Shown here: in pieces, positions 12,460 to 24,369 of the stretch
Position numbering within the stretch: position 1 is the stretch's first letter
How the letters are laid out: each line of letters opens with the position of its first letter
Origin: Mantis religiosa
Taxonomy: Eukaryota; Arthropoda; Insecta; Mantodea; Mantidae
Reading direction: 5' to 3'
NCBI GenBank assembly: GCA_030765055.1
Contig: CM060951.1
Location: forward strand, 52,201,137-52,265,136
Length of the DNA stretch: 64,000 nt
Translations under genes and position numbers: made by a program
The notes under the pieces: model-generated
What the model was told of the DNA's origin: nothing
Database searches by the model: none
The model's input: the letters and a program-made list of their open reading frames with translations, nothing else

Positions 12460-12985
12460 CTAAGTTAATATCATATAATTCATTGCTTCATTTATTCGAC
12501 TTTATAAGTCTATCACATGGGAGAAATTGTCAGTTATTGCTTTTCCTTTACAAATTACTTCATAATATGATTGATGGCCCTAAGCTAAGACAATACGTTT
12601 TTACGATCCATATGTTACACCTAATAAGTTTTGTCAATATTTTTCTTCCTCAGATGGTTAATACCGATTCTTATAAATATTCACCTATGCATAGAATGCA
12701 GTCATTGTGCAATAAATTGCATCCCCTTAACATTGATATATTTCATATGAATATCAGAAACTTTGCTTTATCCTGAGATTATTTATTACCAAAAGCAGGA
12801 TGATTGATTTACTGTACATGTGAAACAATGTTACCAACTTGTTTTTGTTTTGTTATCATTTATTACGTAATTAATTTTGTGTTGTTTTTATACAAATTTT
12901 GTTTTTGTTCATATTGTAACTTTATAGTGAACATTGTAATTTGGGAAACCTGTAAGGTTCACATTCAATAAATGAATAAATAAAA
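12460..12985 (+). pseudogene. CR1/jockey-type LINE 3' end
   Basis: Translation gives FLYKLLHNMIDGPKL, then NIFLPQMVNTDSYKYSP and H-R-M-Q-S-L-C-N, followed by DIFHMNI and a stop at about 12776. This matches the remembered C-terminal tail of CR1/jockey-type reverse transcriptase ORFs (FLYKLLNG.ID.P.LL, then a run ending SPL.RM..LYN). About 200 bp of 3' untranslated sequence follows, ending in an AATAAATGAATAAATAAA tail at about 12967-12985. The element is strongly 5'-truncated; the catalytic part of the reverse transcriptase is missing. Confidence 0.6.
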
Positions 12986-13659
12986 AGTTTCGCAGAGAAT
13001 GTTTTATTATGTATTTTTATGGCTCCAGAGGAAATTACGACAGTCTAAAAATCAGGCTTCCTAAGGTTAATCCTTTACTATACATGAATTATTGTGAAAA
13101 AGAATGACTACTTCATTTCCTACTACAAGAGCACCTTCTCATATTTTAGAAGTTGCCATTATTATTTACATCTTACACAAGATTTAACAAAATTTACCAG
13201 GATGTGGTTTCTCCTTACATATATAGTAGGTTTTCATTTATATTTAAGTTTTCTCAGTTACAGATGATTAAGAGAAATGAAATCATAAGAAGGAAATTCT
13301 ATATTAAAATCATAAGACCTTTCCTATCTACTTCCGTTTGTTTTTTTTTCTGATCTTAAAAGTTTATGAAATAGCTATGTGTATAAAATCAGGCTAAATT
13401 CTTAGGAATAACCTAACTCTGAGAAGGCACATTGTTTAACATTCACAGTAGCTATTCCTCTTTCTATGTTACCTTTGAACTTAAGAAAATTTCATGTCAT
13501 GACGAACATCATTTTACTGGCTTTGGAGGATTTTGCTTTTTTTCTATCAAGAAATGCTTATTATGAATGATTATTTTTGTTTGTTAACGACGGTATCAAT
13601 TGCTAGGATCATTTCAGCATCACCGATTTGCTGAAAGTTTGTCCCTTGGGAGCTCTTTG
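12986..13659. other. unassigned AT-rich DNA
   Basis: No supported gene. Ends in the ATAC target site of the next LTR. Confidence 0.5.
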
Positions 13660-14245
13660 ATACTGTCTCGGTAACGGACATAAAAATTTCGGCGCAAATA
13701 GATAAAAAAACGGCAGTTAATGTTTCACGGTAATAAAGAGCTTGCATAAGCAGTTTACCATCGCGCGGCTAGTGTACACAAAGGAACTGATAGGCGGCTA
13801 GCGTTCACAAAGCGCCGACAATTAACGATAGCGCCGATAGATTAGAGGCGGATAGCTTATCACAGGTATGTAAAGGACTTGCCGGCCCAGAGAGGGTTTC
13901 AGATTTTGGAAGGTTCTGCTGATAACTCAATTGACATAGAAAAGTTGCTTTTCTTTATTGTTCCGGAAATATCTGGAATTTAGGAATGAGGTATTTAGGG
14001 AAGTGCCGACTCGTCAAGAGTTAGTTGTAAACAGAGTGAGTAAGCAGAGAACAGCTGAGAGTGTTGATGTTGTGAATAGTGGATGTTGAGTAAGCTGTTT
14101 GTCATAGTCATCGACCTTGGTAGACTGATTGTGTACGTAACGTAATGCTGCTGTAATCTATAAGTGTATTTCATCGGAAATAAAGAACATTTAGAATTTC
14201 GGCAAATTGGAATTTTAATTCTACGAACCCACAAAGTCAAAATAC
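13660..14245 (+). mobile_element. solo gypsy-like LTR (family G) with target duplication
   Basis: The LTR runs 13664-14241, from TGTCTCGGTAACGG to GAACCCACAAAGTCAAA, and is flanked by ATAC on both sides (13660-13663 and 14242-14245). It contains the GCTTGCATAAGC, GCGCGGCTAGTG, GACTTGCCGGCCC and AATAAAGAACATTTAG blocks shared with the 6-kb copy. With no internal sequence on either side and a 4-bp duplication, it is best read as a solo LTR left by recombination between two LTRs. Confidence 0.88.
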
Positions 14246-14261
14246 ATTTAATAACCATCAA

Positions 14262-14678
14262 TGTGGCCCGGGTCCTGCCCCGTGGTGTAGCGGGCTGAGG
14301 CAGCATGTCTTGGTCCCTGGCCTCGGAAAGCGGCCCGGGTTTGATCCCACCCATGTGATGGGGATTTTAAGTCCCGGGTATAGGACCGGTGCCCACTCAG
14401 CATCGTGAGGCAAGTGAGGAGCTTACGCTAGGTAAGCGGCCCTGGTCACGGAAACCAACATTCCGGCTGGAGGATGCCAAGATGCTGACCACATGTCTTT
14501 CCCGTATCGGTTGGATGATCGTCCACCTCTGCCCTGCATAAGTGGGCGTGAGGCCGGCAGTCGGGTTGGTAGGCCTAAGGGCTGTCGTGTCAGTGGTTGA
14601 AAAAGTCTGGCCCGGAGTGGAACCCGCACCTTTGAAATCAAAACCTAGCGTCTAACCAACTGAACTAATGGGTCATAG
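14262..14678. mobile_element. tRNA-derived repeat with tRNA-like heads at both ends (family C)
   Basis: At the left, on the plus strand, lie an A-box-like TGGTGTAGCGGG and a B-box-like GGGTTTGATCCC (14292-14350). At the right, on the minus strand, lie TTAGTTCAGTTGGTTAGACG and GGGTTCCACTCC (about 14612-14675). The GC-rich body between them occurs once in this window. It is either one SINE with two heads or two SINEs side by side. Confidence 0.55.
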
Positions 14679-15289
14679 GCAGACAAAATTAACATTTGGT
14701 TCTACCATTGACTAATTTCACCATAAAATAAGTAAGACACCGTTGCGACCCTAATAAACTTTTCTATGGAATATTTCAGGTTTCATTGTGCGTAATGGAA
14801 TACAAGTTTATTTTAATTTCCCTTTCTGTATAGACGTTATTAGAATAAATTACAATCACAGCTCGTTCATCAACTTTAAAGACTCAATTGCTGTAGCTCT
14901 GAAGATTATTTAGGATTATTTGGTCCATCAACCCTTTAAAAACTTAAGCCCTTCGAACTGTCTGATTCCAGACTCCAATTAACATTTTCTAGAGGGGAAT
15001 GTGAATATTTACTAATAATTTTGATATTTAAACAAATTATAATTTTAAAACTTTCTATGTCGGCAGGTACATCACAAGATGCCTCATCCATCACTTTCAT
15101 TGGTAATACGTGTTTTTGAGGTTGTCAACGTGAAGACATTTTTGAAAATGCTAATTATCTCTACTAAGCACTAGTTCTAATAAAAGGATGGTTTCCCTAT
15201 ATTCTTTAAGTATATTCACAGTCGATAGGTTGTTAGAAAATATAGTAAGATGGACATCATCCAGAAATTGGCTTTCTTCCACATTTAAT
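14679..15289. other. unassigned AT-rich DNA
   Basis: No supported gene or recognised repeat. Confidence 0.5.
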
Positions 15290-15293
15290 ATAT

Positions 15294-15779
15294 TGTGACT
15301 TTGTGGGTTCGTAGAATTGAAAGGCCGAGTTGCCGAAATACACTGTTCAATTCTCACGTAACATCACATCACATATACACAGTTTTCCAAGGTCAATGAC
15401 AATAACAAACCGTGACAGCAGATAAGGTCTCGTTACAATAACACTTCCAGCTGTCTCTCATTTCACAACACTTTCACAACTAACTCATCACTAGCCATGG
15501 CTTCTTTTTATACCTCATTCATGAATACCAGACTGTTCTGTCAATCACTAGATGTTTCTGGAAAACAAAGCATCTAATGACGTAATCCGAATATTCTATC
15601 ACATTCTAGAAGCGTAACTTAATCTATGCCGGCGAGACTTTTACCTCAGTTATCTCTGCTTGCCGACGCTTGTTTACAATAGTCGCGCTATCATTAAATG
15701 CTTAACATTATTTCCATGAAACGTTTACGTCGACTGTCTTCTTATTTGTGCCGAAACTTTTATGCCTGTTGCCGTGACA
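15294..15779 (-). mobile_element. solo gypsy-like LTR (family G)
   Basis: On the minus strand it runs from TGTCACGGCAAC to CCACAAAGTCACA. Flanks are ATAT (15290-15293) and ACAT (15780-15783), a probable decayed 4-bp duplication. It holds the family's terminal GAACCCACAAAGTCACA block. The AATAAAGAACATTT block is lost, so polyadenylation function is doubtful. Confidence 0.82.
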
Positions 15780-15783
15780 ACAT

Positions 15784-17144
15784 TAAGTATATAGTTTCCA
15801 TTATAAACTATCATATTTTACGAACTGTGATTAATCATCTATTACTACAGAATTGTCACGATAGATAAATCTTGTTTCATTTTTCTCTCAAATCTTGTGT
15901 TTAGAAAAATTGCATGCTGAAAATTCTATAACGTAGTTAAATTTGTATCCAATAACACTTGAAAAGCGTCACCGATCCATACAAAGAGACAGAGATTTCT
16001 CATACTTCGTTCTACTTTGTTCAAGTTTTCCACAATTTTAGGAAAATCAGAGTTGTAAGCTACCCACTTTACCTCAGGAGCCAAAATACTGCAACACAAT
16101 TTTGTTACATATCTATAATTACGCTAAGGTATTATCTATTGCTTCGTGTTTTTCATTTTGAAATGCAAGCAGAATTTTCAGAGCAATTAATAACCCATAA
16201 TCACAACTCTTGTGTCCATCTGTATAGGTTAAGGAATCTGTATGCCTCTAGGAGATATTACTTAAAATTTCTAGTCCGTTTTGGAAACCGGTATACTAAA
16301 GTTTTTTTTTTTTTTTTTTCAATTTAATCTTTAATTCAGTAAGTGTGCAGACATGTATTGTCGTCAACGTCTCTAATCATATAGCCTATGAATAGTCACC
16401 TACGAGACTGTAACTCTCATATATGTAATACAAATCCGTATTTCATAAGAACGTTGTTAATGTTACTTTAAACAGCCACAGTAATATAAATTTTAGAAGT
16501 CATTGACATAACGCATCCGATACTTCTCAAACACCATTTCAACCTTCTACCATATAAAACTACCCTTGGTGGGAAAAGCAGAAATATGAGGTTTTTAAGT
16601 TGTTCTAGACAGCTATTTAGTTTTTGGGTGGAAGGCAGTACTATCTTTATCTTAGTAAACCAATGCCTCAGATATGATACACACAACATTGCCTAAAAAG
16701 AGAAGAAATAATTTTGATATTACGGTTTCCAAAGTTTCCTGTTATCTGATGTGAGATACTTAAAAGAGAATTAACCTATTAATGCTATATTGGCCTGTTT
16801 ATTTTTGTAGCTGCTTGTAAGAAGTGAGAGCTGATGTACTCGTATAATTTATACATTGATTTGTATAGAAATTGCTTCTATTATACTTTTGTGAAATACG
16901 TACACCTTATCCGTAGAGATTCTACGTGGAGGGTGGCATCTCGTGCACTGCGGACTATTCAAACATATTTTGGCTACCGCTCAAGAAGTAGATGAAGTGA
17001 AGGTACCTCAGGTGGTTACAGGCTACAGAGGCAGGTCGTAACGACGGACGTATATCTCAAACATTTCCATTCCACTTTAGGGACCAAGTAGGCTCTGGTG
17101 TCCATGAGGGATACTCTCCTTTTCAGTAGTCGGTACTGCAAACA
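15784..17144. other. unassigned AT-rich DNA with a T-run
   Basis: An 18-bp T-run lies at about 16302-16319. No gene supported. Confidence 0.5.
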
Positions 17145-17300
17145 TAGTTGAAAAATAAAACAAAAACGAAATGAAGGTAATACCAAGATGGTAATTCACT
17201 TATTTGCCTAGCAACCATAGAAAGCAGGGGGTAAAGCGAAGGTCGGAGTATGCAGTCAAGGGGAATCAAACCAGGGACCTCACATGTTAACGCTGAAATA
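17145..17300 (-). mobile_element. degenerate SINE family B fragment
   Basis: The stretch AATTCACTTATTTGCCTAGC, followed by GGGGAATCAAACCAGGGAC, aligns with CTACCCAGCATTCGCCTGGC and the minus-strand B box (here GGTTTGATTCCC) of the copies at 561 and 10041. Only the tRNA-proximal part is recognisable. Confidence 0.45.
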
Positions 17301-18671
17301 TCTTTCTTGGTTATTTAGAAGTTAATAAGGAATGGTTTTAAAATCCTAAGCCTGCATTCCAAAATTAATACAAACATTTGGCAACATATTCCAGTGCTAC
17401 ATTATTTACTCCATTACTGCCGTTTTGAAAGAACCTGTGATGTTCTAATGCAAGAAATTGGTAGAGTTGTACAAAGTTTCAAACATTTTAAGTTCCTAAT
17501 CTTTCTGTACTAAAAGTTGAGCAAGAATCTTTTAATGGAAAGAAGGGTATAAAACCAAGTATATAACAGCAATATCGAGAACTTGTGTGATCAACTCTGT
17601 TGTTAGTGTGGAACAGGGAAGCGAGAGGCAAAAATTTTCCCGTTGAAGAGAGTCTGTGGACTTTCTCTTTCTCTCCTCAAACCAGAAAGTTTCCAAACTT
17701 GCAGATATTGGAGTTCCTAATGGCCACTTAATGTTTCCTCTTAAACCCATGCGGCAACAAAAAGCCGTACTAGACAAATACTGTGTCAGATAATAAAGGA
17801 AGGGATGAACTTGCTGAGACCAGCCCTTGAAAATGTTAATGCATATGTGAGGAAACTTACAAGAGCTTTCAAATTGTCGCTAAAATTCTCCAGAGAATTT
17901 CATCTGAAAGTATACCAAGGTTCTAATAGCTCTAGAAATAATTTGAATATCTAACCTGTTGAAACATCTGAAATTTCTGTAATACAGCTCCTTGGGTTTC
18001 TCAAATTACAACCAGTTAAACCTACAATGTTCTGTGCAAACACCAAATTAGTCTGCTGGTTTCCTAAAACAGTGGCTGGAGTTATGGAGAGGTTACTAAA
18101 CGTCCGCGTTAAATTGCAAATCTGATGTTTAAAAAGCACATTGTTTATAATAATTACCACACTATTTGTTGTTATTGGTTAATGTAATTTAATATGCAAT
18201 GTTTCTAGAACTTTTCATAGTTTTCTGTGACTTCGATGTGCACCAGTTCCTCTGAAGAAGATGGATAAAGCTCTTCGAAACGCTGAATTTTACTTAAAAT
18301 GCTGCATGAGCAAAATATCCTATTAAGGACATCATAGACTATTAAGTTATAAGCTATAGGGTTATATCATATAATAAATTTAGGACAAACCTTAAAACAA
18401 TTTTGGTAATATTTTAAACTAAGATAAATAAGTTTCTGTACTTTGAAAAATTTCAATTCATATTGATTGCAGTTACAAACTCTGAACTCAAAGAAATTTT
18501 TTTGAGAAACTAACTAAACTTGTAGTGTACATTATGCACACTATGACAGGTCATAGTGCTTTTTAATTCGAATTTAGCTCCTTAGACATGAAATCACTTA
18601 CTATTGAGCACAGTTTTTAATGTATAAAACAATGTGATAGAAATATCACAGTGTATAGCCCAAAAACAAAT
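17301..18671. other. unassigned AT-rich DNA
   Basis: No gene or repeat recognised in about 1.4 kb. Confidence 0.5.
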
Positions 18672-19421
18672 TTGTTGGAATGTTTTAGTTAATTGATGGA
18701 AATTAATCTTTTCCCCACACTAGCCATATGTAGGCTAAGGCTTTTGATAGATAGAGTCAACATGAAAAATTCAATGCCACAGCCGGGATTTGAACCACGG
18801 ATCTCCTGGTTACCGTCCAGTCGCTCTAACCCATTGAGCTACTATGGCCAACGTGCCGTCATGACATTTAATTCTCCATTTGACTCGTATATTTTCCCGG
18901 TAAACCACTACGGGCTCTGGCATCCGAGATACACCGTTCGTAGCGACTTACTATCGTAAGTACTTAAGTCCTAGGCTTCATCATTTAACTCTTATTATTT
19001 TAGTTAGTTGATGGAAATTAATCATTTCTCCACACTAGCTATATATAGCTAGTTATATAATGTATATGTATGTATAGCCGTGGCATTGAATTTTTCATGT
19101 TGACTTTATTCATCAAAAACCTTAGCCTATATAAGGCTAGTGTGAAGAAATGATTAATTTCCATAGATTAACTAAAATAATAAGAGTTAAATGATGAAGC
19201 CTGGGACTTAAGTGCTTACGATAGTAAGTCACCACAAACGGTGTACCTCGAATGTGAGAGCCCCTAGTGGTCTACCGGGAAAATAAACGAGTCAAATGGA
19301 GAATTAAATGTCATGACGGCACGTTGGCCATGGTAGCTCAATGGGTTAAAGTGACTGGACAGTAACCATGAGATCCGTGGTTCAAATCCCGGCCGTGCCA
19401 ATGAATTTATCTTGTTGGAAT
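18672..19421. mobile_element. large palindromic SINE composite (family A), copy 3
   Basis: Flanked by TTGTTGGAAT at 18672-18681 and 19412-19421. The interior is an inverted repeat with arms of about 300 bp centred near 19080. The left arm carries the tRNA-like block on the minus strand (about 18780-18860), the right arm on the plus strand (about 19319-19400, A box TAGCTCAATGGGTTAAAG, B box GGTTCAAATCC). Both arms share the AAATAATAAGAGTTAAATGA and GGGAAAATA..CGAGTCAAATGGAG blocks. It is a diverged subfamily: the arms lack the TCATAAACATATGAGAC block of copies 1 and 4. Confidence 0.85.
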
Positions 19422-22400
19422 ATGTTTACGTTAGAAAGCAATGATTTCAAAGGATGATGGAACCTTATAGTTTGCTGCATGAAAATTGTTTATGAGAACT
19501 TGCAAGACACCTAAGTCTTCTTGGTGTTTAGTCTTTATTTTAAACTTCAGAATTGTAAGTGATTGGTTGTAGTTTATAGAACAGAATGGCTTCCCGTAAC
19601 CTCATAAAAGGAAATGATATCTTTACTCAGGAGGTGAAGCGGTTGATGGATTTTCTCTATCAGTATTAGAGAGAGAGAGAGAGAGAGATTTCTCTTAAAC
19701 TCAGAAATTGGGTGGTAATCTCATCCTATTTGGAACCGCCAACCCTTTTAGTATATTGCTGTAGTACTTGTCAGTACCTGCTCTGACTTTCGACCTGTTA
19801 ATGCAGGACAGTTCCAACAAAAGCAATATTGCTTTTCACCATTCATTACAATTGGCCTTTATGACTCATCATAGGATTTGATTCCATTAGTAGAGATTTA
19901 TTTGTTGAGGGCAGTTCAGTGTAAACCCATTAGTTTCTTGAAGTACGACTAAAATATGATGTGGGAATGAAGTGGAATAGCTTGAATGGTAAGCTGCTTA
20001 GAAGTAATGGATTTCAGATGCATGAATAATACCCGGCGAAGTACACGTGGCCAGTTTTAGGTCATAAAAATCAACATTTTCAGACAAAAGTTTCAGATGT
20101 TCCTCAACATTGTTAAGAATAAGCAGTCTGAGGTTTCGGTAATGTGTTGTATGAGAGGCATGCCATTACGCCTTAGTACTGTAACGCAGTCGACTGCGCC
20201 GTTTCAACTTTTAGACAAGTACTTTGTAAACTGAAGGCCATTGGCTTTCATTTAGATCTTGTAGCCGCAGTATCAGGCAGCGATTAGGAGGCGGCAAATT
20301 AATTGAAATCAGATAATCAAAAATGAAGACAAATTAATAAAAATGCTTTGCTAAACTAATATAAAAAATCTTGTTATAATAATATGAAATTAGAATGGAT
20401 AGAGCAAGATTAAAATAGCAGTTGACTTAAAGCATGAGAAGGGAGGAATATAATTTAATATAACATATATATTATCCAGACAAAGAAGAGAAAATATTCT
20501 TGTAAAAATCTGTACACGTCGGAGAGACAGGAAGAGAGGACCGTTACCTTCTTTGTGCTAGGAAAAGTTCAATGTCTGAGAACTATAGTGAACTTTCAGC
20601 CAGGAATGTTTTGGGACAAAAAGGGTTTCAAAATGCAGTTGAGCATGAACGCTAAAGGGATTTACTTCACTGATTTGATATCGATGTATACCGTTACAAA
20701 CAACTAAGGGTAGGCATTCCCCAACTCAGGGTGGGCTGAACGTCAATGAGTTAGATGAGTTTTGTAAACCAATGCGAAAATTCGAAATAAATGAGAAACA
20801 AATAATAATGTAACATTTGAGAAGGGTGAGCTAGTTTCGTCATGTGATAAAGCTAGAAAGGGGGTCAGAGTAAGGTTCGAACTGAATCATGAAGTAAGAA
20901 AAACTTACTTAAAAGGTATACTACGACAGGAAGGACGTGTTCATGCGCATTAAGAAGAGAAGCGAAGATTTATAAGTCTGAAATGTAGGGAAGTTAAGAA
21001 TAGCGTAACCAGCATAAGTGGAAACAGCATTAGAAGTTTATTAGAGCAAAGTAGTCGACGTATAAGGAAGAAATAGAAAGCACGCGGAAGTAACTTTAAA
21101 CAAGTAATCCAGGGTTTTAAGTAAAATTGAATTTATGTTAGGAATTTTACTAAAAGGTGGTCACCAATCCAAGTCGATAAGCAAACTTAGTAGGAATTAA
21201 ACCAAGTAATTCTGCAACAAACAAAGTGTTATTAATACGACTGGGTAGCCAACAACCACCAAAATTCATTTCCTACAACTATTCACCTGAGGATAAGAGA
21301 ACTCATAGCTCCAATTAGAACCAAGTCAATTTAACACTGGTATGCGGATTTGCCGCAATCTCAATGTTGTGCGTACTACTTGATATATTTATGAAATACG
21401 CAAATTTGAATACCTTTTTCCCCCTTTACGCGTTTTTTACAATTTTAGCCTGTAATATTTTGCTGTACACTGATGTCTCCGAAATGTATAGATATTTTCA
21501 AAAATTTTAATGAAAGTTTTTATCTAGAAAGAACAACTGAGTGAAATATGTTTTCAGCCCTTCGATCAGACTTGCTCCCCACTGCATTAGACCAGTACTT
21601 CCACTTCAATCGTCCTCTGGCAACATTTCTCTTGATGAGTTTCCTACACAGCACAGGTCATTGTTAACGCAAAAATCCATGGCTCTTGACGCGAAGCTGC
21701 GGTCATCTGCAGCTGGACATACAAGAAAAAAAGTTAAACAAGGATGTAGAACCCATTCATCAACGGGGAAATAGAATTTTCTAAGCCCTCGGGCATCAAA
21801 GAGGCATCATCTGCATTTGTTTTCTCTCACTCTACAGTAATCTTTTAAAATGCAGCTCTTTGTGGACTTCAGTTCGAGGGGATTTAATGCTGAGTTTCAA
21901 CAGGGGCAGAGAGACGATAAAAAATCGCATTTAAATATCAGGAAAATACTCGTTGTAACTCGTAAATAAATTGAGCCTTAAAGCTGTTGTGCTTAGGTAA
22001 GCTATTCTGAGGAGACAGCGCCTTTTTAGCACATATTAATCAATGTTTTTATCCTTTAAGTTAATCATAAGAGTAGAAATCATAGTGACGTATCTATGCA
22101 CAAAATTCTGCATTAAAATGTGATGTGGTATTTACATTTGGTTCTGTGCTAACTCTTCCAGAATCTATTTTCACAGACACGTATAATTATAAATAATTCT
22201 AAACAATTCAAGCTTATTTCACTTAACACTTAGAGTTCCTTGTACCATATGGTGAAGAAACAAGATATACAAATTTTGATAGGGCGTATCAATTTGTGAT
22301 GGCTTTGAAATGTTCATGCACTTCGCATGTTCGCGACTTCTCATGTGAGGGAAGTAGAGGTGTTTGAAAATTTAAACCAACAAAAACGAATATCTGGTAT

Positions 22401-22443
22401 ATATTTAATTATACGTATTTATTTCACATGTTGTTGCGTTAAC
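19422..22443. other. unassigned DNA with a (GA)n run
   Basis: About 3 kb. A GA run lies at 19669-19688, and a purine-rich stretch extends over about 20280-21100. No reading frame with recognisable similarity. Confidence 0.45.
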
Positions 22444-22447
22444 ATAT

Positions 22448-23412
22448 TGTGACTTTGTGGTGGAGTAGGTCTTGTAGGTGGCGCTCCTCGGTGCGATGTC
22501 CTCCCAGGTTGGTGTTGTCCCTGCCTCCACTTCTCTCAAGAGTGGCCCCAAGTCTGCGTCCGCCAGCTGCTCCCTCCGCAGGCCTGCGCTATCCCAGCCA
22601 TCCGCAAGCACTGCCGTGACTACTCGGACTGCTGCGGCGTGCCCCTTCTCTTCCACTGTTGTACATTGGCCTTGTCTTCGGAACATGGCGTCTGCGTTAC
22701 CGTAGCTCTTCCCTCTACGAAGTTCAGAGGTGAAGTCATATTCCTGCAGCTTCTGGACCCAACGTGCTGTCCGGCCTTCCAGGTTCCTAAAGCTGAGTAG
22801 CCAGGTTAGGGCGGAGTGGTAAGTCCTCAGGTGGAATGGCTGACATACAGGTAATTGTGAAAGTGCTCCAAGGTCTTTACTACCGCCAGTAACTCTCGCC
22901 GGATGACGCAGTAGTTCTTCTCTGCCTTGGATAGCGTATTGCTGTAGTACGCTATCACCCACTCATGGCCGTCCTAGATTTGAGATAGGACGCTTCCAAT
23001 GAAATGGTCGCTGGCGTCGGTGTCCACAATGAAAGCGCCACCTGGTTGTGGAAATCCCAAAATAGGAACATTGCATAGGGTCTTCTTCATGTGCTGGGAA
23101 GCACCTTTGGCGTCATCCGTCCACACATAAGGTCAGTGTTCATCTGTCAGTTGGGTGAGTGGTTTGGCGATGTTGGTAATAACCGCACAGCCCCAGGAAA
23201 CTGCGCAAATCTCGCTATCTTTTGGGCGAGGCCAATCTCTCACCAATCTCTCTGGGTTTTCTCCGGGTCTGTGGCCACTCCGTTTGGTGAGACTATGTGA
23301 CCCAAGTAGTTAACTTCCTTGCGGAAGAGCTGGCACTTCTTCGCGTTCAGCTTTAAGTTGGTCGCCTGCAGTCTCCGTAATACCTTGCTCAGGTTGTCGA
23401 GATGGTCTTCGA
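22448..23412 (-). pseudogene. gypsy-like pol relic: reverse transcriptase end and RNase H
   Basis: On the minus strand, starting at the high-coordinate side, one frame reads TFEDHLDNLSKVLRRLQ, LKLNAKKCQLF, EVNYLGHIVSPNG and DPEKT. That is the reverse transcriptase thumb/connection of Ty3/gypsy elements. After frameshifts come PGGAFIVDTDASD and HEWVIAYYS.TLSKAEKNYCV.RRELLAVV, the RNase H start, then the frame at 22405-22962 (HSALTWLLSFRNLEGRTARW, LQEYDF...RGKSYGNADA). The YADD catalytic box and everything before it are missing. The sequence ends at 22448-22460 directly in 13 bp of LTR end (CCACAAAGTCACA on the minus strand), so integrase and most of the 3' LTR are deleted. Confidence 0.88.
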
Positions 23413-23881
23413 ACGTCTTCCACCATGGCGTTCAGGCACTTGGCGTTACTGTCGGCCTTTTCCTCTAGGCCATTGAAGTGGTTCGCCAGGTCTTCGACGC
23501 ACTCGTCCACTTGCCCCATCCGCTTGCCCAGCTCCGTCACGTCATCCCTCACGCCGGTCAACTGTTATTCAAATTTGCCCGGTGAGAGCCTCGTTCGTCA
23601 CCGTCATTTCCGTGGCCAGACTGTCGTTCGCTGATATCATTGCTGTGGTTAATTCGGCCTTCATTTCTTACATCTTCTCGGAGATGTTGTCGTTCATTTG
23701 TTTCAGCCCTGCGGCACAGGTTGTTATTTGCCGCTTCTGTTTTCGCAGCGAGGTTCTCATTCGCCATCTTCATTTCTGTCAGTTCCGCGGCCAGGCTATT
23801 ATTTACCGCTTTCATTTCCGAGGTCAGTTCAGCCTTCATTTCCATCATCTTCTCCACAATATTTTCCAATGCCGCGTCCAT
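23413..23881 (-). pseudogene. gypsy-like gag N-terminal fragment, coiled coil
   Basis: It starts at an ATG (23879-23881) shortly after the primer-binding site and reads MDAALENIVEKMMEMKAE, L-T-S-E-M-K-A-V-N-N-S-L-A, then further Asn/Ala/Glu-rich heptads. After a frameshift near 23560 it continues RDDVTELGKRMGQVDECVED to AMVED. Position after the LTR and PBS, and coiled-coil composition, make a gag N-terminus the likely identity. At about 23400-23415 it passes straight into the reverse transcriptase, an internal deletion. No capsid or zinc knuckle is left. Confidence 0.7.
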
Positions 23882-23893
23882 GGATGTAATGTT

Positions 23894-23909
23894 CCACTCC
23901 TGACACCAA
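23894..23909 (-). promoter_or_regulatory. primer-binding site of the deleted gypsy element
   Basis: On the minus strand TTGGTGTCAGGAGTGG follows the LTR end by one base. The TGG start fits tRNA priming. I did not assign the primer tRNA. Confidence 0.7.
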
Positions 23910-23910
23910 T

Positions 23911-24365
23911 TGTGACTTTGTGGGTTCGTAGAATTAAAGTCCAATTTGCCTAAATTCTAAATGTTCTTTATTTGCGTAGAAATACACTCCGTAGCAGCGG
24001 AACTACATCACAATTCACAAACTACAGCACCAAGGTCGATGATTATAACAAACAGCTCTCATTTCAACAGCAACACAGCTGACTCTTGTTACACAACTCA
24101 CTGTTTTACAACTTGCAACTCAACTCCTGGCGAGTCGTTGCCTCTTTAAATACTTCACTGATCATTTCTAGATTATTCGAAAATAAACCAGAACCTGAAC
24201 AGTCTCTATCAGTCAAGAAGTAACTAGAAATTTCCATTTATCTCAGTTTGTTTGCTTCGGCAGACCCCTATCTGCATATTATGTTTAACTGCAGGCTATT
24301 TGTGTACACACTGCCCACCTATCAGTTCTTCGTGTAAACAAGCCGCGCGATCGTAGATACAGGTA
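23911..24365 (-). mobile_element. gypsy-like 5' LTR (family G)
   Basis: Ends (minus strand) GAACCCACAAAGTCACA next to the PBS; AATAAAGAACATTTAG is present. The outer start is shortened, reading ACCTGTATCTACGATCGCG where other copies have extra bases including the TG. ATAT flanks the whole element at 22444-22447 and 24366-24369, which fits a single insertion later cut down internally. Confidence 0.83.
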
Positions 24366-24369
24366 ATAT

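Noticed and set aside
22478..23953. Several plus-strand frames of 60-120 codons
   Set aside because: Antisense shadows of the minus-strand gypsy gag and pol relic.
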